From contig NZ_CP103288.1 in assembly GCF_024758005.1 (NCBI RefSeq), forward strand, positions 4,154,001 to 4,218,000: a stretch of 64,000 nt of DNA. Reading direction: 5' to 3'. This DNA comes from Pseudarthrobacter sp. NS4. Lineage in GTDB: Bacteria > Actinomycetota > Actinomycetes > Actinomycetales > Micrococcaceae. The translations under genes were made by a program, and so were the position numbers. Below the pieces are notes generated by a model. That model worked only from the letters and a program-made list of their open reading frames with translations, did no database searches and had not been told where the DNA came from. The stretch's first letter is position 1. Each line of letters starts with the position of its first letter. Shown piece after piece: positions 1-8,487 of this stretch.

Positions 1-385
1 TCTCGGCGTCGTCCTCGGCATCGAAGCTCGGGGTTTCGGCGACGCGGAGGTCTTCCAGGTCATCCTGGATTTCGTCGCGGCGAGCCAGCACCCAGGTGCG
101 GTAGATGATGCCGAGCATAAAGGCCGTCACGGCAAAGGAGATGACGATGGACGTCAGGATCAGGGCCTGGGGCAGGGGGTCGCTATAGTCCCCGGCCGCT
201 ACATCCTTGGAGTACAGCGGAGCAAGGCCGGCATACCCGCCGGTGGCCAGGAGCAGCAGGTTGGTAGCGTTGGCCAGGAGCATCAACCCCAGCAGTACGC
301 GGGTGAGGCTGCGTTCCAGGATCAGGTAGATCCCGCACGCGTACAGGGCACCCATGACGATCAGCAGGGTCAGGTTGATACTCAT
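1..385 (-). CDS. mrpC: Na+/H+ antiporter subunit C (MrpC/MnhC), 3' end outside window
   Basis: Small NuoK-like membrane subunit of the multisubunit Mrp cation/proton antiporter. Read on the minus strand from the ATG at 385, it starts MSINLTLLIVMGALYACGIY and shows three hydrophobic segments (about residues 3-22, 28-48 and 72-96), the pattern of the MnhC/NuoK family, then a charged acidic tail. The ATG overlaps the mrpA stop as ATGA (382-385), so the two are translationally coupled. The C-terminus is cut by the window edge; at least 128 residues are visible. The remaining mrpD-G genes would be expected beyond base 1. The family call is firm; which cation is transported cannot be seen. Confidence 0.85.
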   Translation of the reverse strand, partial: MSINLTLLIVMGALYACGIYLILERSLTRVLLGLMLLANATNLLLLATGGYAGLAPLYSKDVAAGDYSDPLPQALILTSIVISFAVTAFMLGIIYRTWVLARRDEIQDDLEDLRVAETPSFDAEDDAE

Positions 386-3300
386 GCTTTGCCCCCTGCG
401 GTGGCTTCTGCGGTGGCTTCTGTTGAGAGGCCTTCCGGCTCCTGGTCTTCTGCGGGGGCTGTTGCGCGTTCCTCGAAGTGCTCATCGATCTCGGCACCGA
501 GGCTCCGCAGCACATCCAGCACCAGGCCCACCACCACGATGTAGACGCCAATATCGAAGATAGTGGAGGTAACGAACTTGATGTCGCCGAAGACGGGCAG
601 CCAAATCTCAATGATGGCCGTCTGGAAGACCTGTCCGCCCAGCAGCAGCGGCACCGCACCCGAGGCAGCCGCCACTGCCAGGCCGATACCCAGCAGGGCC
701 CCCGCACTGACGGGAGTTGCCTCGCGCAGTTCAAACCGGCCGCCGGCCAGGTATCGGATGGTGAGGGCCAGGCCGGCTGTCAGGCCGCCGGCGAAGCCGC
801 CGCCCGGAAGGTTGTGCCCGGCAAGCAACAGGTACAGGGAGAAGATCAGCAGGGAGTGGAAAATCAGGCGGGTGACCACTTCGAAAATGATGGAGCGGCG
901 TTCAGGTGCCAGGGTCCGGCCTGCCACCAGCCATGCATCACGTGCGGACGCCGCGAACCTCCGGCTGATGGCCAAAGCTGCGCCGTCGCGGGAACCCGGG
1001 TCAACGCCGTGGAGGCGGCCCACGGTGCCCTCGGCAATGTTGACGGAGGTCTGGATCCGGTCGCCGCGGCCGCGGATGAAGATCAGGCTTGCCACACCCG
1101 TGGCGGCGAGCGCCAGCACGGTAATTTCGCCGAAGGTGTCCCAGGCGCGGATGTCCACAAGGGTCACGTTGACGATATTCAGTCCGCCGCCACCTTCGTA
1201 GGCCAGCTGAGGGAATTCCAGCGAAACGGGCATTGCAGTCCGTGCACCCATGGCGAAGATCGCGGCGAAGACCATGGTGGTACCGAATGCGAGCCCGATG
1301 ATGACGCGGACAACCCGGTACTTTCCGCCGGTCCGGTCCCGGAGTTCGGGCGGCAGGCTGCGCATCGCCAGGACGAACGCCACCAGGATGATGGTTTCCA
1401 CCAGCATCTGCGTCAGGGCCAGGTCCGGGGCGCCCTGCAGCGCGAACATCAGCGCAATTCCGTAGCCGCTTACCGCCACCATCAGGACCGCCAGGAAGCG
1501 CTTGTTCGCCTTGACCGCGGCCAGGGCGCCTATCACGATGCCGGCCCCCACCACGAGCTGAAGCGGCGAGCCCGGGTCCACCAGGTAGATGCCCTCCGGC
1601 AGCGGCTGGCCGGCCGCCAGCATGGCGGCCAGGGGCAGCACGAACGCCACGCTGAGGATGACGGCCAGGTAGTAGTACAGGGAACCGCGCTGGGTACGGC
1701 CGGTGACCCATACGGCAACGTCGTCGAGCGCACCGATGGTCAGCTGGTAGGCGCGATCGGCGTCCAGCCAGTCCGGCACCAGGGCCTGCAGCCGGGCCAC
1801 TCCGTTGCGGGCGAAGTACATGGCCGCACCCAAGGCGAACGTGAGCGCTGTCAGGCCCAGGGCCGGGGTGAAGCCATGCCACAGGGCAAGGTGGCCGGCC
1901 TGCTCACCCGGAGTGCCGGCGTCGGACGCGGTGGAGGCGAACAGCGCCGCGTACGGCTGGATCCAGGCATCCACTGCGACGGGCCAGATTCCGTAGGCGA
2001 CGGTGAGCAGGCTGAGGATGGCCGGGGCAGCCAGGAAGGAGGGCTTGATGGCCTTGAAGGGGGTCTGCTCCACGCCTGGCTTGGTGGCGAAGGCTCCCCA
2101 CATAAAGCGCGCACTGTAGGCGAACGTCAGGACTGATCCGAGGACCAACCCGGCCAGGATGACCATTCCCCAAGGCCCGGCTGCGGGATCCGCGGCATGG
2201 TGCACGAAGGCTTCCAGTACGGATTCCTTGGCCACGAAGCCGGCCAGCAGCGGAACCCCGGCCATGGACGCGGCGCCAACGCCGGCCACGATGCCAAGGG
2301 CGCGTGCCGAGCTGAAGACGCCGGAAAGCTTCCGGACATCACGGGTTCCGGACTGGTGGTCGATGATGCCCACTACCAGGAACAGCGTGGCTTTGAACAG
2401 CCCGTGCGCCAGCAGCATCGCGAGGCCGGCCAGGGCGGCGTCCGGCGTGCCGAGCCCTACCACCATGGTGAGGAAACCGAGCTGGCTCACGGTGCCGTAG
2501 GCGAGGATGAGCTTGATATCCGTCTGCCGCAGCGCCCGGTAGCCGCCCACCAGCATGGTTGCCAGCCCCAGGCCCAGCACAACAGGCTGCCAGTACGCCG
2601 TCTCGGAAAAGCCGGGAGCCAGCCGGGCCACCAGGTAGATGCCGGCCTTGACCATCGCCGCGGCATGCAGGTACGCGCTGACCGGGGTGGGCGCGGCCAT
2701 GGCGCCAGGCAACCAGAAGTGGAACGGGACCAGCGCGGATTTGGTGATGGCGCCGGCCAGGATGAGTACGACGGCGGCACTCACCATGGCGCCGGACGCG
2801 CCGCTGGCCAGCGCCGGTGCCTGCTCCAGGATGCTGGATATGCGGTAGGTGCCGGCGGTGTGGCCCAGCATGATCAGGCCCACGAGCATGGCCAGGCCGC
2901 CGGCCGTGGTGACCATCAGCGCCTGCAGCGCCGAGCGCCGTGCTGCCAGCCTGGTCCGGGCGAAACCAATCAACAGGTAGGACAGGATGGTGGTCAGTTC
3001 CCAGAAGATGAACAGGAGCAGCAGGTCATCAGCAACTACCAGGCCGAACATTGCCCCGGCGAAGGCCAGGAGCTGCGCTCCAAAACCGCCCAGGTCCTGG
3101 TCAGTCCGCTTGAAGTACCGCGCACAATAGATCAGCACCAGGGAGCCGACGCCCAGCACCAGCAGGGACATCACCCACGCCAGGGCATCCAGTCGGAAGG
3201 CGAACTCCAGGCGGAGGCCGGGAACCCAGTGAATGACCTCCGCGACTGCCCCGGATCCCGAGTAGACCGGGGCGTGCTGGAACAGGAGCCAGGCAAAGGA

Positions 3301-3408
3301 GGCGGCGGGAACTGCTGCCAGCGCGTAGAACGCGTTGCGGCCCCAGGTCCTGAACAGGAAGGGCGCCAGCACAGCCACCGTAAAGTGCACGGCAAGGACT
3401 GGGATCAC
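382..3408 (-). CDS. mrpA: Na+/H+ antiporter subunit A, MrpA-MrpB fusion
   Basis: Large antiporter-like subunit of the Mrp complex in the cytoplasmic membrane; exchanges cytoplasmic Na+ (or another cation) for protons. About 1008 residues. The N-terminal two thirds is the NuoL/ND5-like proton-channel domain (motifs HAAAMVKAGIYL and AHGLFKATLFLVVGI), followed by a DUF4040 region (ALMFALQGAPDLALTQ), and the last ~170 residues are an MnhB domain (SLYLLLAGHNLPGGGFAGG). So A and B are one polypeptide, as is usual in actinobacteria. The open frame extends to 3561, but the GTG at 3408 is preferred: it has GCGGAG 6 bases upstream and the protein then begins directly with the first membrane helix. Next gene mrpC overlaps by 4 bases. 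Confidence 0.9.
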   Translation of the reverse strand: MIPVLAVHFTVAVLAPFLFRTWGRNAFYALAAVPAASFAWLLFQHAPVYSGSGAVAEVIHWVPGLRLEFAFRLDALAWVMSLLVLGVGSLVLIYCARYFKRTDQDLGGFGAQLLAFAGAMFGLVVADDLLLLFIFWELTTILSYLLIGFARTRLAARRSALQALMVTTAGGLAMLVGLIMLGHTAGTYRISSILEQAPALASGASGAMVSAAVVLILAGAITKSALVPFHFWLPGAMAAPTPVSAYLHAAAMVKAGIYLVARLAPGFSETAYWQPVVLGLGLATMLVGGYRALRQTDIKLILAYGTVSQLGFLTMVVGLGTPDAALAGLAMLLAHGLFKATLFLVVGIIDHQSGTRDVRKLSGVFSSARALGIVAGVGAASMAGVPLLAGFVAKESVLEAFVHHAADPAAGPWGMVILAGLVLGSVLTFAYSARFMWGAFATKPGVEQTPFKAIKPSFLAAPAILSLLTVAYGIWPVAVDAWIQPYAALFASTASDAGTPGEQAGHLALWHGFTPALGLTALTFALGAAMYFARNGVARLQALVPDWLDADRAYQLTIGALDDVAVWVTGRTQRGSLYYYLAVILSVAFVLPLAAMLAAGQPLPEGIYLVDPGSPLQLVVGAGIVIGALAAVKANKRFLAVLMVAVSGYGIALMFALQGAPDLALTQMLVETIILVAFVLAMRSLPPELRDRTGGKYRVVRVIIGLAFGTTMVFAAIFAMGARTAMPVSLEFPQLAYEGGGGLNIVNVTLVDIRAWDTFGEITVLALAATGVASLIFIRGRGDRIQTSVNIAEGTVGRLHGVDPGSRDGAALAISRRFAASARDAWLVAGRTLAPERRSIIFEVVTRLIFHSLLIFSLYLLLAGHNLPGGGFAGGLTAGLALTIRYLAGGRFELREATPVSAGALLGIGLAVAAASGAVPLLLGGQVFQTAIIEIWLPVFGDIKFVTSTIFDIGVYIVVVGLVLDVLRSLGAEIDEHFEERATAPAEDQEPEGLSTEATAEATAGGKA

Positions 3409-3600
3409 TGGTATCTCCGCAACGTCAGGAATTCGATTGTCAAAAGTTGGAGCAGGCGGCAAAAAGTTGGGTTCGGGAGCCCACAGTTTATCAAGTGTCT
3501 TTAACCGTTGCGCACCTTCCGGAGCTGTCGCCGCCGCTCTCCCCGGGCGCCCCGGGGACAATGTCCTTTCCTGTTCGCCACCGGCGGATACGATGCACCT

Positions 3601-5004
3601 ATGAACAGCGCCAGCGCCCAGGGAGCCATGCAGCCGGCTTCCGAACTCGAATCCGGCCAGCTGCCATCAAGCAAGGGCCGGATCGTGGCCTGGGCTTCCT
3701 GGGACTGGGGCTCCGCCGCTTTCAACGCCGTGATGACAACGTTCGTTTTCACCGTCTACCTGACATCCAACGCCTTTGGCGGTAAGGACCAGGCCTCGGC
3801 AGTCCTGGGCGGCGCCTTGGCGGTTGCCGGGTTCGCCATAGCGCTGTTGGCCCCGGTGACCGGCCAGCGCTCGGATGCCGGCGGACGGCGGAAGCTGTGG
3901 CTGGGAATCAACACGGCCGCCGTCGCCGTCCTTACCGCCCTGTGCTTTTTTGTGTTTCCGCGGCCCGAATTCCTGCTCCTCGGAGTGTCCCTGATCGCCC
4001 TGGGCAACGTCTTCTTCGAATTCGCCGGAGTCAACTACAACGCCATGCTCGCCCAGATCTCCACTCCCCGGAACATCGGCAAGGTCAGCGGGTTCGGCTG
4101 GGGCGCAGGGTACCTGGGCGGCATCGTAGCGCTGCTGATCGTCCTGCAGTTGTTCGTGCAGCCCAGCTTCGAATGGGCCGGTGCCTCCACCGAGGAGAGC
4201 CTGAACATCCGGCTGGTTGCTGTGTTCTCGGCCCTGTGGTTCTTCGTCTTCGCACTGCCGGTGCTGTTTGCGGTCCCCGAACTGCCGAGAACCACCCAGG
4301 CCACGCGGCTCGGCTTCCTGGCCAGCTACGGACTGCTGATCCGGCGGATCAAGGCCATCTACGCCACCAGCCCCCACACCATCTACTTCCTGTTGGCCAG
4401 TGCCGTGTTCCGCGACGGGCTGGCCGCCGTCTTCACGTTCGGCGGGATCATCGCCGCCGGCACCTTCGGCTTTGAACTGTCCGAGGTCATCTTCTTTGCC
4501 ATCTTCGGAAACGTGGTGGCGGCCGTTGGCGCCATGATCGGCGGGTTCCTGGATGACAGGGTGGGTCCCAAGGCGGTGATCATCGGATCCCTGGTGGGCC
4601 TGCTGATCGCCGGCATGGTCATCCTGGTCCTCGGCAACGGCGACTACGTCTTTTTCGGCATGGCCTGGGCCGGCAGCACCACCTTCTGGGTGTTCGGCCT
4701 GTTCCTCTGCCTGTTCGTGGGGCCAGCCCAATCGTCTTCCCGCGCTTACCTGGCCCGCCTTGCTCCGCACGGCGAATCGGGCGAACTCTTTGGCCTTTAC
4801 GCCACCACCGGCCGGGCCGTCAGTTTCCTCGCACCGGCCCTCTTCACCCTCTCCATCGCCTTGGCCACGCCGCTGGTTGCCCCCGGCGAGGCCCAGCGCT
4901 GGGGAATCCTCGGCATCATGGTGGTGCTCCTCGCCGGCCTCCTGGTCCTGCTCCCCGTGAAGTCGCCGGACAAGGCGCCCATCGCCGTCGTTCCCACCGC
5001 ATGA
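3601..5004 (+). CDS. MFS transporter, UMF1/Atg22-like
   Basis: Predicted membrane transporter of about 467 residues. A short polar N-terminus precedes SKGRIVAWASWDWGSAAFNAV, the entry sequence of the UMF1 (Atg22-like) branch of the major facilitator superfamily, and about 12 hydrophobic segments follow, with RSDAGGRRKLWL as the MFS loop 2-3 motif and DDRVGPK as its second-half copy. The frame is open upstream to 3508 but the ATG at 3601 is chosen because TACGAT (3589-3594) sits 6 bases before it, a -10 box for a leaderless message. It is divergent from mrpA. Bacterial members are annotated only as exporters of unknown substrate; nothing nearby fixes it. Confidence 0.8.
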   Translation: MNSASAQGAMQPASELESGQLPSSKGRIVAWASWDWGSAAFNAVMTTFVFTVYLTSNAFGGKDQASAVLGGALAVAGFAIALLAPVTGQRSDAGGRRKLWLGINTAAVAVLTALCFFVFPRPEFLLLGVSLIALGNVFFEFAGVNYNAMLAQISTPRNIGKVSGFGWGAGYLGGIVALLIVLQLFVQPSFEWAGASTEESLNIRLVAVFSALWFFVFALPVLFAVPELPRTTQATRLGFLASYGLLIRRIKAIYATSPHTIYFLLASAVFRDGLAAVFTFGGIIAAGTFGFELSEVIFFAIFGNVVAAVGAMIGGFLDDRVGPKAVIIGSLVGLLIAGMVILVLGNGDYVFFGMAWAGSTTFWVFGLFLCLFVGPAQSSSRAYLARLAPHGESGELFGLYATTGRAVSFLAPALFTLSIALATPLVAPGEAQRWGILGIMVVLLAGLLVLLPVKSPDKAPIAVVPTA

Positions 5005-5083
5005 CAGCCCCGTAACGCCAGGGGAGCGCCCTTCGGGAGCGCCTCGTCTGTAGCCTTGGCGCGGATCCTGCGCTGCGAGGGCA

Positions 5084-5140
5084 TTGACTAGTTTTGTTAT
5101 CGATCACATAATTGGTTGAGATTGATTTGAATGCTTTCAA
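5084..5140 (+). promoter_or_regulatory. Promoter with downstream palindromic operator before the oxidoreductase operon
   Basis: TTGACT (5084-5089) and CATAAT (5107-5112) are separated by exactly 17 bases, a near-consensus sigma-70-type promoter and the best in the window. Fifteen bases downstream lies TTGAATGCTTTCAA (5127-5140), a 14-bp palindrome with only its two symmetric T:T positions mismatched and a GC centre. A repressor bound there would block early elongation. LacI-family proteins bind operators of this size; no regulator gene is adjacent, so the binder is unknown. Confidence 0.7.
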
Positions 5141-5159
5141 TGACGAAGGAGCACTGCCA

Positions 5160-6260
5160 ATGGAAAGCACGCAATTGCGCCCCCGGGCAGGGATTATCGG
5201 CACCGGCGGGATAGCACATGCCCATGCCGAGGCCCTCAAGCTGGCCGGCGCCGACCTTGCAGTCGCCGTAGACATCGACCCCGACCGTGCGGCCACGTTT
5301 GCGGCGGAGATGGGCGTCGCCCGGACTGCCCCTACCCTGGGGGCCGCAGCCGAAGCCGGACTGGACCTGGTCGCCGTCTGCACACCGCCGTCGTCGCACG
5401 CTACCCTCGCCCTGGAGGCACTCACACTTGGCCTGAACGTGGTCCTGGAAAAGCCGCCGGCCCTGTCGCTGCGGCAAATGCGTGAGCTGCAGGACGCGGA
5501 ACGTGCATCGGGCAAGCATGTCAGCTGCATTTTCCAGCACCGCTTTGGCACGGGTGCCCGCAAACTCGCCGCACTGCAGGAATCAGGGACCCTCGGAAAC
5601 CCGCTCACCGGGTTCTGCAACACGCTGTGGTTCCGCAACCAGGAGTACTTCGACGTTCCGTGGCGAGGCCAATGGGATGTTGAAGGCGGCGGACCCACGA
5701 TGGGTCACGGCATCCACCAGTTCGACATGCTGCTCCACCTTTGGGGCCCGTGGCAGGAAGTCACCGCGTTCGCGGGACGCCTGGCACGGCGCACGGAAAC
5801 CGAAGACGTCTCCACGGCCATCGTCCGGTTCGAATCCGGCGCCCTGAGTACGGTTATCAACTCGGTCATCTCACCGCGGGAAACCTCTGAGCTCCGGTTT
5901 GACTACGAAAACGCCACCGTGGAGCTCGAGCACCTCTACGGTTACGACGACTCACACTGGCGCTTCACCCCGGCTCCGGGCCAGGAGCACTTGGCAGCCC
6001 AATGGGCTGACGGTTCCGGCGTGATCCCCAGCGGCCACCCCGCCCAGTACGCGCACATCGTGGAGGCCATCAGCGCCGGAACGGTTCCGCCGGTCACCTT
6101 GGCCGAGGCCTATCCCACCATGGAGCTGGCAGCCGCCATCTACGCCTCGGCCATCACGGGCAAGACCGTGCGCCGCGGCGACATCACCGACGGAAACCCG
6201 TTCTTTGACCGAGCCGACGGCCGGCTGGAACCCTGGAAACTCGAAAAGAGCAACGCATGA
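5160..6260 (+). CDS. Gfo/Idh/MocA family oxidoreductase
   Basis: NAD(P)-dependent sugar or polyol dehydrogenase family protein, 366 residues, cytoplasmic. The Rossmann motif GIIGTGGIAHAHAEAL starts at residue 11, the family signature EKP is at 97-99, and GHGIHQFDMLLHLWGPW contains the conserved D/H region expected in the active site. The ATG at 5160 is chosen over the upstream in-frame GTG at 5112 because GAAGGAG lies 8 bases before it and the promoter/operator lies between. It is first in a trio: it overlaps the PmoA-family gene by ATGA. With a cupin third, the set looks like an inducible sugar or sugar-acid catabolic unit; the substrate is not deducible. Confidence 0.88.
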   Translation: MESTQLRPRAGIIGTGGIAHAHAEALKLAGADLAVAVDIDPDRAATFAAEMGVARTAPTLGAAAEAGLDLVAVCTPPSSHATLALEALTLGLNVVLEKPPALSLRQMRELQDAERASGKHVSCIFQHRFGTGARKLAALQESGTLGNPLTGFCNTLWFRNQEYFDVPWRGQWDVEGGGPTMGHGIHQFDMLLHLWGPWQEVTAFAGRLARRTETEDVSTAIVRFESGALSTVINSVISPRETSELRFDYENATVELEHLYGYDDSHWRFTPAPGQEHLAAQWADGSGVIPSGHPAQYAHIVEAISAGTVPPVTLAEAYPTMELAAAIYASAITGKTVRRGDITDGNPFFDRADGRLEPWKLEKSNA

Positions 6261-7225
6261 GCACCACCTCCCCAGCCGCCTCCGCCTCCACCACCGGAAG
6301 CCCGTTCAGCTGGACGGACGACGGCACAGCCGTTGCTGTTTCGCTGGACGGCGTCCCCGTCCTCACCTATACCTACGCGGCGGACGACCCCCAGGAGGAG
6401 TCGCCGCGGCCGTATTTCCATCCCATCAGGACCAGGACCGGAGACCTGGTCACCGCCTACCGTCCCCACGACCATGTGTGGCACAAGGGCATCGCCTGGT
6501 CCCTGCCGCACCTTGGCCCGGACAACTTCTGGGGCGGACCAAGCTACCGGCGTGGGCAGGACTACCAGTGGCTGCCGAACAACGGCGCCATGCGGCACCG
6601 GGAACTCCGCCAGTCAGCGGACGACGGCGGCAGGTTCCGTTTTGCCCACGCGCTGCAGTGGGTCACGCAGCAGGGCTCCCTGGTGGTTGAGGAGGAGCGT
6701 TCCTTCCAGGTTGTGCCCGGCACGGACAGCAGCTACACCCTGCTCTTTGAAACTGCCATGACCAACGTGTCCGGCGAAGCCATCCACATCGGCTCGCCCA
6801 CCACCGAGGGCCGTGAAAATGCAGGCTACGGGGGCCTCTTCTGGCGCGGGCCGCGGTCCTTCACCGGCGGAGCCATCATCGGTCCGGGCGGCGCCGGCGG
6901 CGAAGAGCTGCGCGGCCAGCGGGCACCCTGGCTGTCCTTCGTTGGCCAGCACGACGAAACCTGCAGTTTCTCCACTCTGGTCATGGTTGACGATCCCGCC
7001 AGCGAGCACCCCGAGCCCGAATGGTTCGCCCGCTCGGAGCCGTTCGCATGCATGGGGCCCGCCCCCTTCTTCAGCGAAGAAGTCCTGTTTGAGGCGGGCG
7101 CTACGCTGCGCTACCGGTTCGGCGTAGTAATCGCCGACGGCCAGTCCGACGCCGCCCGTTCCGAATCACTGGCGACGACGGCCCGGGAACTGCTTGCCGG
7201 CCTTCCGCGGCGGTCACAGCAGTGA
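6257..7225 (+). CDS. PmoA family (DUF6807) protein
   Basis: 322-residue protein of the family named PmoA in databases (a misleading methane oxygenase label; DUF6807). Characteristic features are RPYFHPIRT near residue 50, the histidine-rich RPHDHVWHKGIAW near 75, NFWGG near 95, and IHIGSPTTEGRENAGYGGLFWRG in the middle. No signal peptide or membrane segment. Start ATG overlaps the preceding stop (ATGA) and the stop overlaps the next GTG (GTGA), so all three genes are translationally coupled. Members occur beside Gfo/Idh/MocA dehydrogenases in sugar catabolic operons, as here; the biochemical role is not established. Confidence 0.82.
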   Translation: MSTTSPAASASTTGSPFSWTDDGTAVAVSLDGVPVLTYTYAADDPQEESPRPYFHPIRTRTGDLVTAYRPHDHVWHKGIAWSLPHLGPDNFWGGPSYRRGQDYQWLPNNGAMRHRELRQSADDGGRFRFAHALQWVTQQGSLVVEEERSFQVVPGTDSSYTLLFETAMTNVSGEAIHIGSPTTEGRENAGYGGLFWRGPRSFTGGAIIGPGGAGGEELRGQRAPWLSFVGQHDETCSFSTLVMVDDPASEHPEPEWFARSEPFACMGPAPFFSEEVLFEAGATLRYRFGVVIADGQSDAARSESLATTARELLAGLPRRSQQ

Positions 7226-7989
7226 ATGCCGCCGCCGGCGTTCCCGGGTTTCCTGGCGGGACCGCCGTCAGCAGCCTTCGGGTGTATGACTGGGAGGCCT
7301 CAGACGGGCTCTGCGGGGGGTCGCCCCACCTGCACACCGTGTCCTCAGAGGCATACCTCGTGACAGGCGGCACCGGGCAGGTCCACACCATCTCAATGGC
7401 GGGCGCGGCGGAACACGACCTCGCCGCCGGCTCGCTGCTCTGGTTCAGCCCGGGTACTGTGCACCGGCTGGTGAATGCAGACACGCTCACGCTCAACGTG
7501 ATCATGTCCAATGCGGGCCTGCCGGAAGCGGGTGATGCCGTCTTCACGTTTCCGCGGGCAATTCTGGAGGATGCGGAAGAGTATGGCCGGCATGCGGTCC
7601 TCCCCTCCGGCGCGGATGACCATGGCGTGGCCGCTGCCGCCCGGACACGCCGGGACCTTGCATTGGAAGGATACGCCGAACTGCATAAAGCAGTAGGCAG
7701 GGACGGCACGGAAGCGTTGCAGGAGTTCCACCGCCTGGCGGCAGCCCTGGTCCGCCCGCGCGTGGAGCGCTGGAAGCACGTCTGGCAGGACACTGTCCGC
7801 AGGCAGGTGGACGCCGCGGAGCAGGCCCTGGCAGACCTGGCCAAGGGTTCAGCGGAGCCCATGGCGGGAGCTGCTGTGGCAACTGCCACCCAGCGTCAGG
7901 GCGAGGGATATGGCATGTGCGGCAGGCTCACCACTTGGGCGACTCCCGCCTTGTGTGAGTCCCACGCCAACCGGGTCCCGGGCGACTAG
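7222..7989 (+). CDS. Cupin domain protein
   Basis: 255 residues. The N-terminal ~110 carry a cupin barrel: PHLHTVSSEAYLVTGGTGQV (metal-ligand H-x-H...E type first motif) and GSLLWFSPGTVHRLVN (second motif with G-x-P-x4-H). The C-terminal part is predicted helical and its last ~30 residues look less conserved and run over the khtT -10 box. GTG start at 7222 overlaps the preceding stop. Likely a sugar-processing or sugar-sensing accessory of the trio (isomerase, mutarotase or binding role); function is inferred from position only. Confidence 0.75.
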   Translation: MNAAAGVPGFPGGTAVSSLRVYDWEASDGLCGGSPHLHTVSSEAYLVTGGTGQVHTISMAGAAEHDLAAGSLLWFSPGTVHRLVNADTLTLNVIMSNAGLPEAGDAVFTFPRAILEDAEEYGRHAVLPSGADDHGVAAAARTRRDLALEGYAELHKAVGRDGTEALQEFHRLAAALVRPRVERWKHVWQDTVRRQVDAAEQALADLAKGSAEPMAGAAVATATQRQGEGYGMCGRLTTWATPALCESHANRVPGD

Positions 7990-7999
7990 GCTGGGGAGC

Positions 8000-8482
8000 A
8001 TGAACGTGGATGAGACCAACCTTCCCGGCCTGGGCCGGCGGAAGGATTTCATGACAGCCTCCGGCCGCCGGATCGGCGTGGTGGAGCGGCGGGAGGGCCA
8101 GACGGAGCTCATCATCTCCGCCTGGGACGATCCCGATACCTGCCAGGCCTCGATTCCGCTTAACAGCGAGGAAGCAGCCACCCTGGGCAACCTCCTGGGC
8201 GGGCAGCATCTGACCATGAAGCTGACGGAGGAGCACAAAGACGTCCCGGGGATCGTCACCCGGCAGTTCTCCATCACTCCGGATTCCCCGTTCCAGCACC
8301 AACCCATGGGAAAGGCATGCATCCGCACGCGATGCGGCGTATCCATCGTCGCCATCATGCGTGAAGGCGAGGTCCTCCCCTCGCCCGGGCCCGACGTCGT
8401 CCTTCACACCGGTGACCTGCTGATCGCCGTTGGCACCCAGGAAGGCCTCGACACCGCGGCCGATATCCTGCGCAACGGATAA
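8000..8482 (+). CDS. khtT: K+/H+ antiporter regulatory subunit, KhtT-like (TrkA-C domain)
   Basis: 160 residues, cytoplasmic. N-terminal half is the KhtT-specific domain (MNVDETNLPGLGRRKDF...); the C-terminal half is a TrkA-C/RCK_C fold ending GEVLPSPGPDVVLHTGDLLI and AVGTQEGLDTAADIL. Size matches KhtT (about 165). The ATG at 8000 follows GGGGAGC, which can act as ribosome site, and TAGGCT (7987-7992), so the message may be nearly leaderless. The antiporter gene begins 5 bases after its stop, which fits a regulator-channel pair acting in K+ efflux and pH or osmotic control. Confidence 0.85.
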   Translation: MNVDETNLPGLGRRKDFMTASGRRIGVVERREGQTELIISAWDDPDTCQASIPLNSEEAATLGNLLGGQHLTMKLTEEHKDVPGIVTRQFSITPDSPFQHQPMGKACIRTRCGVSIVAIMREGEVLPSPGPDVVLHTGDLLIAVGTQEGLDTAADILRNG

Positions 8483-8487
8483 GCCCG

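Noticed and set aside
2197..3504. Long plus-strand frame antisense to mrpA (and 478-2136)
   Set aside because: High-GC shadow frames, rich in Gln/His/Arg/Gly, with no recognisable domain; the minus strand encodes a clear MrpA.
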